Assembly (NCBI GenBank): GCA_050303435.1
Contig: JBNLBT010000081.1
Coordinates: 1-15,030, forward strand
Direction of reading: 5' to 3'
DNA from: JBNLBT01 sp050303435
GTDB lineage: Bacteria; Pseudomonadota; Gammaproteobacteria; Xanthomonadales; Marinicellaceae
DNA length: 15,030 nt
Part shown: piece after piece, positions 8,259 through 14,067 of the stretch
Layout: each line of letters opens with the position of its first letter
How positions within the stretch are numbered: position 1 is the first letter of the stretch
The notes under the pieces: generated by a model
Seen by the model: only the letters and a program-made list of their open reading frames with translations
Database searches by the model: none
What the model was told of the DNA's origin: nothing
Position numbers and translations under genes: made by a program

Positions 8259-8951
8259 TTGCACAATACAAAGAAAACCATAGCGGTGGTTGAAGATCAG
8301 CACGAATTGCTGGCCAATTACCGCACCGCCCTGGAAAAGCACGGCTACGCCACCGTTGGTCTGAGCGACCGGGCCGCCGCCGAGGCGTACTTTGATCGCC
8401 AGTTGCCGGATCTGGTGCTGCTGGACATCGGGCTGGGTCAGGACGCGGACGCCGGCTTTGAGTTGTGTCAGCGCCTGCGCCAACAATCCGCGCGCCTGCC
8501 GATTCTGATGCTGACCGCGCGCGACGATGAAATCGATGTGGTTTCCGGCTTGCGCCTGGGCGCCGACGACTACCTCAGCAAAGACATTTCACTGGCGCAT
8601 CTGCTGGCGCGGATTTCCACCCTGTTCCGTCGTCTGGAGGTGTTGCAAAGCACCGGTCAGACGGCGATCCGCCAGGGCCGGCTCAACATCCTCAAGGACA
8701 ACATGCAGGTGAGCTGGGACGATCAGGCCATCGACGTTACGGTCACCGAGTTCTGGATGATTCTTTCGCTGGCGCGTTACCCGGGTCAGGTGAAAACCCG
8801 CGACCAGTTGATGGACGACGCCAACATTTACGTGGATTACAGCACCATCACCTCACACATTAAACGCATCCGCAAAAAATTCCAGGCGCTGGACGCGGAC
8901 TTTGACTGCATCAAAACCGTTCACGGCATGGGCTACCGCTGGGAACCGTGA
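8259..8951 (+). CDS. pdsR: OmpR-family response regulator, dedicated-sortase type (PdsR-like)
   Basis: The 230-residue regulator has a receiver domain with Glu12/Asp13, phospho-acceptor Asp56 (LVLLDIGLG), Thr86 and Lys108, then a winged-helix DNA-binding domain (about 135-228) ending in a GMGYRW motif. The longer beta3-alpha3 loop (GLGQDADAGFEL) and the block TVTEFWMIL...STITSHIKRIRKKFQ recall the proteobacterial dedicated sortase system response regulator family. The start is TTG at 8259; no ATG is available before the conserved KKTIAVVEDQ, and the upstream Shine-Dalgarno is weak, so translation may be low. The histidine kinase start overlaps its stop codon (GTGA), so they form one operon. 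The pdsR name is a family assignment from memory. No sortase lies within the window. Confidence 0.85.
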   Translation: MHNTKKTIAVVEDQHELLANYRTALEKHGYATVGLSDRAAAEAYFDRQLPDLVLLDIGLGQDADAGFELCQRLRQQSARLPILMLTARDDEIDVVSGLRLGADDYLSKDISLAHLLARISTLFRRLEVLQSTGQTAIRQGRLNILKDNMQVSWDDQAIDVTVTEFWMILSLARYPGQVKTRDQLMDDANIYVDYSTITSHIKRIRKKFQALDADFDCIKTVHGMGYRWEP

Positions 8952-10807
8952 AGCTTCGCTGGCAATTGCTCATCATCACCCTGATCAGCCTGCTGTTCCC
9001 GCTGTCGGTGTGGTACGCCTTTCGCTCCATCAACAGCGCATTTCAGATGAGTCTGGGTGAATCCACCGGCAAACAGATGCGCGCACTGAATTCCGCCATC
9101 GAGGTGTTCGCCGCCAACCGCACTGAACAACTGAGCGGGTTCCGCCCGGCGCGCCTGAGTGAGCCGCTGGTGCTGGACGGTGCCGACAATGAATGGCAAT
9201 CCATCGCGCCGCGCGATTTCGGTGGCGTGCTGCAACTGCGTCTGGCGCGGGTGGATGAAGGTCTGGCGCTGTACATTGCGGTGCGCGACGCCAGCGCGCA
9301 AGCGCCCGCCGAGGGGCCGCGCGATCGCGTGATGCTGGCCTGGGCCGATGCGCGCGGCATTGACCGGTTGCACATCGAACGCCAGGCCGAAGGCCCGGTG
9401 GAGCCGGCCCAGAGCGGCGCGCCGCCGCACCGCGCGTTTTGGCACGAGAGCGGCGCCGGCTACGCACTGGAGCTGTTGCTGGAACGGCCGGACATTGCCC
9501 GTCTGGGCGTGTTGGCGGTGGACCAGCAGCCGGGTGGGGCGGTGATGCACGGCACGGTGCAGGCCGACAGCATCCACCTGTGGCGACTGGTCGGTGAAGA
9601 CGCCGAGTGGCAGAATTTACTGGCGGAAATCACGCCGCCGCGCGCGCGCCTGATACTGCGCGATGCGGACGGTTTCGAGTTGTATCGGGTGGATCGCCTT
9701 GGCGATGCGCCCGACGGCGAGCCGGTCAGCGGCTTTGAGCGCCTGATGTTCAATGCCCTGTTCGGTGTGGAGCGCGGGGTGGTGACCGATGAAAACCGTT
9801 TTTACGCCGACGCGCAACGCGCGGTGTCAAAATTTTCACGCGGTGAGATTGAACTGATCAGCCGTCTGCCGGCCTCGCTGTTGCAATTGGCCGACCGCTT
9901 CATGGCGGCATTGGGCTGGGTGATGGTGATCGTGCTGTTGATGCTGGTGGTGTATCTGGTGTACGCCCTGATCCTGACCTTTCGCATCAAGCGCCTGAAC
10001 GCCGGACTGGAACGCGCCCTGGATGAACACGGCCATTTGCGCACCGTGCTGCCTTCGGCCCGCGCCGGCGATGAGATCGGCGATCTCTCGCGCGGCATGA
10101 GCCAGATGCTTAACGACATCAACGACTACACCGAATACCTCAAACAACTGGGCTCGCGCCTGTCGCACGAAATGCGCACGCCGCTGGTGATTGTGCAGAC
10201 CTCGCTGGAGAACATGCAACTGAGCACGGCGGAAAACCGCCAGCTGTTGACGCGCGCGATGCAGGGCACCGAACGGTTGCGCTTCATTCTGAATCAGCTC
10301 AGCGAACTGAGCCGCCTGAAAGTCGCGATCAGTGAATCGGACACCGCGCCAATGCGGCTGGACGCGCTGGTGGGACAGCTGGTCGAAGCCTACCGACAAA
10401 CCGGCGCGGCGATCGAATGGCAGGCCCCGGACACGGCGCTATGGATTCGCGGCAACGCCGATCTGCTGGCGCAAATGATGGACAAGCTGATCGACAACGC
10501 GCGCGATTTCTCACGCCCCGATGGCCGCATCACAGTGGCTGTGCAGCGGCGCAACGGCGCCGTGCGCCTGCGCGTCGGCAACACCGGCTCGCAACTGCCC
10601 GCAGAAGGCGCGCGCATCTTCGATTCCCTGACCTCGGTGCGCGGGCACAGCGAAGACGGCACGCCGCACCTGGGCATCGGCCTGCACATTGTCAAACTGA
10701 TCGTACAGCACCACGCCGCGCAGATTGAGGCGCGCAACGACGCGGCGGCCAACGCGGTGTATTTCACCATCGATTTCGACGCCGCCGATCCACCGCCAGA
10801 CCCTTGA
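8948..10807 (+). CDS. pdsS: Sensor histidine kinase partner of the response regulator (PdsS-like)
   Basis: The 619-residue membrane sensor begins with a membrane segment at 7-24. A periplasmic domain of about 290 residues follows; it opens with PLVLDGADNEW near 73-83, resembling carbohydrate-binding (CBM9-like) sensor modules. A second membrane segment (about 320-345) leads into a HAMP-like linker, the HisKA H-box SHEMRTPL with phospho-accepting His407, and an ATPase domain with N-box LIDNA (Asn517) and G2 motif GIGLHIV near 576-582. The G1 box reads VGNTGSQLP, lacking the usual DxGxG aspartate, which is common in this subfamily. The GTG start at 8948 overlaps the regulator stop. The ligand is unknown; a glycan or cell-wall signal is a guess from the CBM9-like fold. 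Confidence 0.85.
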   Translation: MKLRWQLLIITLISLLFPLSVWYAFRSINSAFQMSLGESTGKQMRALNSAIEVFAANRTEQLSGFRPARLSEPLVLDGADNEWQSIAPRDFGGVLQLRLARVDEGLALYIAVRDASAQAPAEGPRDRVMLAWADARGIDRLHIERQAEGPVEPAQSGAPPHRAFWHESGAGYALELLLERPDIARLGVLAVDQQPGGAVMHGTVQADSIHLWRLVGEDAEWQNLLAEITPPRARLILRDADGFELYRVDRLGDAPDGEPVSGFERLMFNALFGVERGVVTDENRFYADAQRAVSKFSRGEIELISRLPASLLQLADRFMAALGWVMVIVLLMLVVYLVYALILTFRIKRLNAGLERALDEHGHLRTVLPSARAGDEIGDLSRGMSQMLNDINDYTEYLKQLGSRLSHEMRTPLVIVQTSLENMQLSTAENRQLLTRAMQGTERLRFILNQLSELSRLKVAISESDTAPMRLDALVGQLVEAYRQTGAAIEWQAPDTALWIRGNADLLAQMMDKLIDNARDFSRPDGRITVAVQRRNGAVRLRVGNTGSQLPAEGARIFDSLTSVRGHSEDGTPHLGIGLHIVKLIVQHHAAQIEARNDAAANAVYFTIDFDAADPPPDP

Positions 10808-10843
10808 GCGGCGCAGGCCAGTCGCACGCGCCAAGGAAAGATG

Positions 10844-10873
10844 ATGACATTCGTCTGAATTGATTGTTACAAT
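10844..10873 (+). promoter_or_regulatory. Promoter for pgsA
   Basis: ATGACA (5/6 to TTGACA) and TACAAT (5/6 to TATAAT) are separated by 18 bases, ending 25 bases before the pgsA ATG. This gives pgsA its own sigma-70 promoter in the 91-base gap behind the histidine kinase gene. Confidence 0.6.
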
Positions 10874-10898
10874 GAAGCCCGCTTAAAAATCACCGCCC

Positions 10899-11462
10899 AT
10901 GACTAAACACCTGCCCAACCTTTTGACCATTTTGCGCGTGCTGTTGATCCCGGTGATGATCGTGTTTTTCTATCTGCCGGTGCGCTGGGCCGGTGAAGCG
11001 GCCTGCGCGGTGTTCGTCATCGCCAGCCTGACCGATTTCCTCGACGGCTATTTCGCCCGCAAACACGAAACCTTTTCCAAATTCGGCGCCTTTCTCGACC
11101 CGGTGGCCGACAAACTCACGGTCACCACCGCGCTGGTGATTCTGCTGCAGGACCACCCGACCATCCCGATGATGGTGGCCACCGCGATCATCATTGGCCG
11201 CGAACTGACGGTCTCGGCGCTGCGCGAATGGATGGCCGAACTGGGCAACCGCGGCGCGGTCAATGTGCAGTTCATTGGCAAGATCAAAACCATCTTCCAG
11301 ATGACCGCAATCAGCTTTCTGCTGTACGAAGCCGACCTGTTCGGCCTGCCGATCTACCGCATCGGCATCTACCTGCTGCACATCGCCGCGGTGTTGACGC
11401 TGTGGTCCATGCTGGTGTACCTGAAAGCCGCCTGGCCGATGATGCGCGAAACCGAATCCTAG
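10899..11462 (+). CDS. pgsA: CDP-diacylglycerol--glycerol-3-phosphate 3-phosphatidyltransferase
   Basis: The 187-residue integral membrane enzyme makes phosphatidylglycerophosphate from CDP-diacylglycerol and glycerol-3-phosphate, the committed step to phosphatidylglycerol and cardiolipin. The full CDP-alcohol phosphotransferase motif is visible: D46-x2-D49-G50-x2-A53-R54-x8-G63-x3-D67-x3-D71. The N-terminus HLPNLLTILRVLLIP is characteristic of PgsA. Four or more further hydrophobic helices follow, and the length is normal. Its place directly before tRNA-Gly, tRNA-Cys and tRNA-Leu matches the enterobacterial order. No strong Shine-Dalgarno is seen, but the ATG fits the homology. No T-run terminator lies between it and the tRNA-Gly promoter; only a short GGCGC/GCGCC hairpin occurs at 11497-11516. 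Confidence 0.96.
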   Translation: MTKHLPNLLTILRVLLIPVMIVFFYLPVRWAGEAACAVFVIASLTDFLDGYFARKHETFSKFGAFLDPVADKLTVTTALVILLQDHPTIPMMVATAIIIGRELTVSALREWMAELGNRGAVNVQFIGKIKTIFQMTAISFLLYEADLFGLPIYRIGIYLLHIAAVLTLWSMLVYLKAAWPMMRETES

Positions 11463-11532
11463 CGCCGACACAGGCGACGCAGGGCCCGGTCACAGGGGCG
11501 CAGCAATTTCAGCGCCAGGACGCAAAAAAAGT

Positions 11533-11560
11533 TTGACAAAAGCAGCATTGGCGCTAAAAT
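11533..11560 (+). promoter_or_regulatory. Strong sigma-70 promoter for tRNA-Gly
   Basis: A perfect -35 (TTGACA, 11533-11538) is 16 bases from a 5/6 -10 (TAAAAT, 11555-11560). The discriminator GTGCCTC is GC-rich, as at stable-RNA promoters under stringent control. The predicted start near 11567 leaves a 5' leader of about 60 nt before the tRNA. Confidence 0.85.
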
Positions 11561-11628
11561 GTGCCTCCTCATCGCAGCAAACGGACGCTGCCATGAACGT
11601 TTCACCAAAGGATGGATCAGAAACGCAC

Positions 11629-11703
11629 GCGGGAATAGCTCAGTGGTAGAGCACAACCTTGCCAAGGTTGGGGTCGCGAGTTCGAACCTCGTTTCCCGCT
11701 CCA
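11629..11703 (+). tRNA. glyW: tRNA-Gly (anticodon GCC)
   Basis: Full cloverleaf: acceptor GCGGGAA pairs with TTCCCGC, the anticodon stem CAACC/GGTTG encloses TTGCCAA with anticodon GCC at 11661-11663, and the T-loop GTTCGAA is present. The discriminator is T and CCA is encoded (11701-11703). The symbol is borrowed from E. coli by synteny with pgsA. Confidence 0.97.
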
Positions 11704-11712
11704 GACGCAATC

Positions 11713-11740
11713 AAAAGGGCTGATGATTCAGCCCTTTTTT
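11713..11740 (+). terminator. Rho-independent terminator after tRNA-Gly
   Basis: GGGCTGA pairs with TCAGCCC around a TGAT loop and is followed by six T; the preceding AAAA can pair with the T-run. It would end the tRNA-Gly transcript and separate it from tRNA-Cys, unlike the single polycistronic unit known in E. coli. Confidence 0.9.
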
Positions 11741-11769
11741 GTGGCTGAAAAGAATGTCCCAATAAACAC

Positions 11770-11798
11770 TTGAAGTGCTCACCAAATCAAGGGACAAT
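11770..11798 (+). promoter_or_regulatory. Candidate promoter for tRNA-Cys
   Basis: TTGAAG (4/6) and GACAAT (4/6) with a 17-base spacer sit between the tRNA-Gly terminator and tRNA-Cys. The elements are modest, but some promoter is expected here because of the terminator. A CGGTGC/GCACCG hairpin (11808-11822) follows in the predicted leader. Confidence 0.4.
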
Positions 11799-11837
11799 GT
11801 GACACCTCGGTGCCCGGCACCGAAACAACCACCGTTT

Positions 11838-11911
11838 GGCTGGATGGCAGAGTGGTTATGCAGCGGCCTGCAAAGCCGTGTACGCCGGTTCGATTCCGGC
11901 TTCAGCCTCCA
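11838..11911 (+). tRNA. cysT: tRNA-Cys (anticodon GCA)
   Basis: Acceptor GGCTGGA pairs with TTCAGCC (one G-T). The anticodon stem GCGGC/GCCGT encloses CTGCAAA, with anticodon GCA at 11870-11872. T-arm GCCGG-TTCGATT-CCGGC is intact, the discriminator is T and CCA is encoded. Confidence 0.97.
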
Positions 11912-11918
11912 AACCCCA

Positions 11919-11943
11919 AGCCCTGATGCCACACACATCAGGG
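11919..11943 (+). terminator. Hairpin behind tRNA-Cys, not a classic intrinsic terminator
   Basis: GCCCTGATG pairs perfectly with CATCAGGGC around a short CA-rich loop, but CACCGAACC follows instead of a T-run. It may protect or help process the tRNA 3' end, or act with the C-rich stretch downstream. Confidence 0.4.
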
Positions 11944-12065
11944 CCACCGAACCTAAAATAACACACCCACAAACACCACCAATCCACCACACATCGCACC
12001 AGCCCCCAAACAAAAAATACCGTTACAACCCCAAGACAAAAAATACCCCAATTTAACCCCGCCCA
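11944..12065 (+). promoter_or_regulatory. C/A-rich, G-poor stretch resembling a Rho loading (rut) region
   Basis: About 120 bases are almost all C and A on the plus strand, with only a handful of G, and no stable hairpin is seen. Such C-over-G bubbles are the recognised hallmark of Rho utilisation sites. Position right after tRNA-Cys suggests Rho-dependent termination or attenuation before the repeat array and tRNA-Leu. No gene is seen here. Confidence 0.4.
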
Positions 12066-12138
12066 ACCCGCGTCAGTGGTGTACAATTCCCATCCAGAAC
12101 AGGGGGTCTAAATTGACAACCCGAACAAGATAAAAAAC

Positions 12139-12342
12139 CGGCCCATCTGATGCATTCAGAGTCGCCGAAACACCAGGAAAACTGGAGCACTGTGCAAAGC
12201 CCAGAGCCAAAAGTTTTCCAAACATGGAATACAAAAAGAGACGAATTTTGCGCCGCTCAGGCTGACTGAGGTGTGTAAGATCAAGGAAGGACTGAGGGAG
12301 TGGGGTTTAATGCCCCATGACCAAGAGTTAGGAGTATGATGT
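12139..12342 (+). ncRNA. Structured repeat unit 1 (candidate RNA)
   Basis: Stems: CTGA/TCAG with outer CGGC/GCCG (12139-12167); GGAAAACT (12176-12183) with AGTTTTCC (12212-12219); inner CTGTGC-AAA-GCCCAG (12190-12204, one mismatch); CTCAG/CTGAG (12256-12270, loop GCTGA); TGGGG/CCCCA (12301-12317). TTGACA at 12113-12118 could be a -35, but no -10 lies at proper spacing, so co-transcription from tRNA-Cys is as likely. Whether the unit is a free RNA is not shown. Confidence 0.5.
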
Positions 12343-12537
12343 CGACACTCTGAATGAGTCAGAATTGTCGAAATATCAGGAAACCTGAGAGAATGGGCAA
12401 AGCCCATGAACAAAAGGTTTCCCAATCATGAACCACAGAAAAAGAAGAATTTTGCGCCGCTCAGAGTTTCTGAGTGGGGTAAGATCAAGGAAGGTTGAGG
12501 GAATGGTCTTGTGCCCATAACCCAATACAAAAATACT
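12343..12537 (+). ncRNA. Structured repeat unit 2 (candidate RNA)
   Basis: Stems: CGACA/TGTCG with CTGA/TCAG (12343-12370); GGAAACCT (12379-12386) with AGGTTTCC (12415-12422), an A-T to C-G paired change against units 1 and 3; ATGGGC-AAA-GCCCAT (12393-12407), a paired C-G to A-T change against unit 3; CTCAG/CTGAG (12460-12474) with a different loop (AGTTT); ATGG/CCAT (12503-12517). It is the most divergent copy, and its stems remain paired. Confidence 0.5.
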
Positions 12538-12720
12538 GACACCCTGTAAGATTCAGGTGTGTCGCAATGTCAGGAAAACTGAGGCACTGGGCAAAGCCCA
12601 GAGCCAATAGTTTTCCCAAACATGAACCATAAACAGTCGCGATTTTTGCGCCGCTCAGGCTGACTGAGGTGTGCAAGATCAAGGAAGACTGAGGGAATGG
12701 GCTCCCGCCCATGACCAAAG
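12538..12720 (+). ncRNA. Structured repeat unit 3 (candidate RNA)
   Basis: Stems: GACAC-CCTG/CAGG-T-GTGTC (12538-12563); GGAAAACT (12573-12580) with AGTTTTCC (12609-12616); CTGGGC-AAA-GCCCAG (12587-12601); CTCAG/CTGAG (12654-12668); ATGGGC-TCCC-GCCCAT (12697-12712). Body sequence is closest to unit 1, mainly in GCGCCGCTCAGGCTGACTGAG. It leads into the hairpin GCTG..GCTGAG/CTCAGC.CAGC (12721-12752) just before tRNA-Leu. Confidence 0.5.
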
Positions 12721-12768
12721 GCTGACGCTGAGATTGCTGCCCCTCAGCCAGCATGAGCAAGCAAAAAA

Positions 12769-12855
12769 GCCCGGGTGGCGAAATTGGTAGACGCAAGGGA
12801 CTTAAAATCCCTCGGTGGCAACACCGTGCCGGTTCGACCCCGGCCCCGGGCACCA
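12769..12855 (+). tRNA. leuZ: tRNA-Leu (anticodon TAA)
   Basis: Class II tRNA of 87 nt with a long variable arm (CGGTGGCAACACCG). Acceptor GCCCGGG pairs with CCCGGGC, the anticodon stem AGGGA/TCCCT encloses CTTAAAA, and TAA lies at 12803-12805. Discriminator A and CCA (12853-12855) are encoded. No promoter was found directly upstream, so it is probably transcribed through the repeat array. Its 3' end is a common integration site in this lineage; no second copy of the 3' end was seen within the window. Confidence 0.97.
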
Positions 12856-12922
12856 TCTTTTATCTATATATAATTCAATAACATACACGATCAAGCCCAA
12901 AGAGATCCACCTCGCCACAAAT

Positions 12923-13039
12923 CCCAATTGGGTACAATTTTGGGACACTCAACCACAACAAACCACAAAAACCAATACCCGTACAAAGCAAGGTTGATAG
13001 GGATTTTCAAGCCTTAAAAGTCCCTTTATTGTCCCAAAA
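12923..13039. repeat. Dyads and 10-bp inverted repeat after tRNA-Leu (possible att-like remnant)
   Basis: CCCAATTGGG (12923-12932) is a perfect palindrome. TTTTGGGACA (12938-12947) recurs inverted as TGTCCCAAAA (13030-13039), and a 9/10 copy (TGTCCCAATA) lies at 11755-11764 upstream of tRNA-Cys. Between the main pair, AGGGATTTT (12999-13007) pairs with AAAAgTCCCT (13016-13025), a terminator-like hairpin with a poor T-run (TTTATT) that may end the tRNA-Leu transcript. Repeated GGGACA boxes beside tRNA genes recall integrase arm sites, but no integrase is present. Confidence 0.4.
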
Positions 13040-13070
13040 ACATACAAAACCATTATATGAAAGCATCCGC

Positions 13071-13089
13071 AAGGGGTTTCACGCCCCTT
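13071..13089 (+). other. AAGGGG/CCCCTT hairpin upstream of the small orphan gene
   Basis: A 6-bp stem with loop TTTCACG, flanked by GC...ATTGC, lies 60 bases before the ATG at 13149. It has no T-run and may be leader structure or an operator. Weak promoter-like boxes follow it (TTGCTG at 13091 and TAGAGT at 13114, spacing 17). Confidence 0.3.
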
Positions 13090-13148
13090 ATTGCTGATTA
13101 TTGTGAACTGTCGTAGAGTGTTTTATGTTCTTTATCAAGGTTTACTCA

Positions 13149-13400
13149 ATGTCAGATACAAATGAAATCAAAATGTATAACCCTCCCTTAGTCGCTATGC
13201 TATTAAGAGCTGAAGAACTCAAGAAAGCTTCACTCAAAGAATCCGAAGTTATAAAGATTATGAACACGGCTCCGTTCATAATGGTTCCAAAGGATGTTGC
13301 CAAGAAGACCGCAGAACAAAGGGGGTATGAAGACGTTGACATCAATGATGTGTGGAACAGTTGGCAGTCAATAAAGAGTCAGCTTGAAAAGAATGAATAA
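13149..13400 (+). CDS. Small hypothetical protein, paired with the DUF3885-like gene
   Basis: The 83-residue product is acidic and has no membrane segment or signal peptide. It has a helical N-terminal half (NPPLVAMLLRAEELKK), a central APFIMVPKDVAKK stretch and a C-terminal GYEDVDINDVWNSWQ motif that looks like a conserved family core, which I cannot name. The ATG at 13149 is preferred because AAGG lies 8 bases upstream; an in-frame ATG at 13125 would add eight residues. The next gene starts inside its last codons (8 nt overlap), so the two are likely a functional unit. Codon use is much more AT-rich than the genes before 11462, suggesting later acquisition. A role as an immunity or accessory protein is speculation. 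Confidence 0.75.
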   Translation: MSDTNEIKMYNPPLVAMLLRAEELKKASLKESEVIKIMNTAPFIMVPKDVAKKTAEQRGYEDVDINDVWNSWQSIKSQLEKNE

Positions 13401-13980
13401 ACAACTCAACAAATTCTGGACTGAATCGATGGCTGAATGCTCAATCCAGCCCCATAACCTCAAACATCAATTCAAGGACCGAAGGGTTCGATTTCACTCA
13501 TTGCCAGACTCAAAACGCTTTGCCGAATCTGAATCTGACTATAAAACAATCATGCACAGACACCATGCTGTGCTCAATGAATTGGGTTGCACACACAATG
13601 ATCTTTATCTGGTGATTCCAGAATATTCAGCGTCTGTAACACCCCAATCACCAGAAAAAAAATTGGCGGAACTTGATCTGGAAACAACGCCATGGAAAAC
13701 GGCAGCAATGTGTGAACACGATCAGGTCAAAGACGAAGAACCTTACTATATTCATTTCCACGCTGTGCGGATTAATTATCCTGATCTAAGATGGGATACA
13801 GTGTTTAAAATGGTGGCTGATGACGAGGTGGCAAATGTCATGATTATTTGCCCTGCAGGAAACTGGGTATTTCACCCTTACGACGGAGGAGCCGATGTGA
13901 TTCTCAAGGACGGTGGCACAAGAGACCTTTTAAAAAATAAATACCGCGATTGGCTCTCTGCTCGCTCAGATGGGCTGTAA
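13393..13980 (+). CDS. DUF3885-like protein
   Basis: The 195-residue cytosolic protein shows the features I associate with DUF3885: DLYLVIPEYS near residues 80-89, then a PYYIHFHAVRINYPDLRWDTVFK segment in the second half, and a C-terminal WVFHPYDGGADVIL...YRDWLSAR block. No catalytic motif is seen. Family function is not established to my knowledge; such proteins are often scattered singly in accessory regions, sometimes near toxin-immunity loci. The ATG at 13393 lies in the 3' end of the preceding gene (overlap 13393-13400) behind GAAAAG, consistent with coupled translation; a TTG three codons earlier is possible. AT-rich codon use matches its partner. The domain assignment is from remembered consensus. 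Confidence 0.75.
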   Translation: MNKQLNKFWTESMAECSIQPHNLKHQFKDRRVRFHSLPDSKRFAESESDYKTIMHRHHAVLNELGCTHNDLYLVIPEYSASVTPQSPEKKLAELDLETTPWKTAAMCEHDQVKDEEPYYIHFHAVRINYPDLRWDTVFKMVADDEVANVMIICPAGNWVFHPYDGGADVILKDGGTRDLLKNKYRDWLSARSDGL

Positions 13981-14067
13981 TTCAGGCAGGGGCTGAGTGT
14001 GAAGTTAAATCGCAGCCATTGAAACTAAACATCCTGATACTGGTGCAGAATAATTAATAAAACCGAT

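Larger units (their letters stand above)
12139..12752 (+). repeat. Tandem array of three structured ~195-204 bp units plus a terminal hairpin, between tRNA-Cys and tRNA-Leu
   Basis: Three head-to-tail copies share the landmark GCGCCGCTCAG at 12250, 12454 and 12648 (spacing 204 and 194) and GTCG at 12161, 12367 and 12561. Each copy holds the same ordered hairpins: a spacer hairpin, a long GGAAA(A/C)CT/AG(T/G)TTTCC stem capping an inner GC...AAA...GC hairpin, a CTCAG/CTGAG hairpin, and a final TGGG/CCCA-type hairpin. Stems are retained by paired substitutions although flanking sequence diverges, which points to an RNA fold. A fourth spacer-like hairpin (12721-12752) ends 16 bases before tRNA-Leu. 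No open reading frame runs consistently through the units. Function is unknown. The closest analogy I know is the repeated rtT segment after tyrT in E. coli, without evident sequence similarity. Confidence 0.85.

Noticed and set aside
12113..12136. Promoter for the repeat array from a perfect TTGACA
   Set aside because: No -10 at 16-18 bases; the nearest AT-rich hexamer is only 12 bases away.
12139..12752. CRISPR array
   Set aside because: Units are about 195-204 bp and diverged, with no short identical repeats, no unique spacers of fixed length and no cas genes.
12156..12856. Minus-strand open frames across the repeat array (89 and 123 codons) sharing SLILHTSVSLSGAK
   Set aside because: They occur in only two of three units, the 194-bp step breaks the frame, one runs through antisense tRNA-Leu, and stem pairing explains the conservation better.
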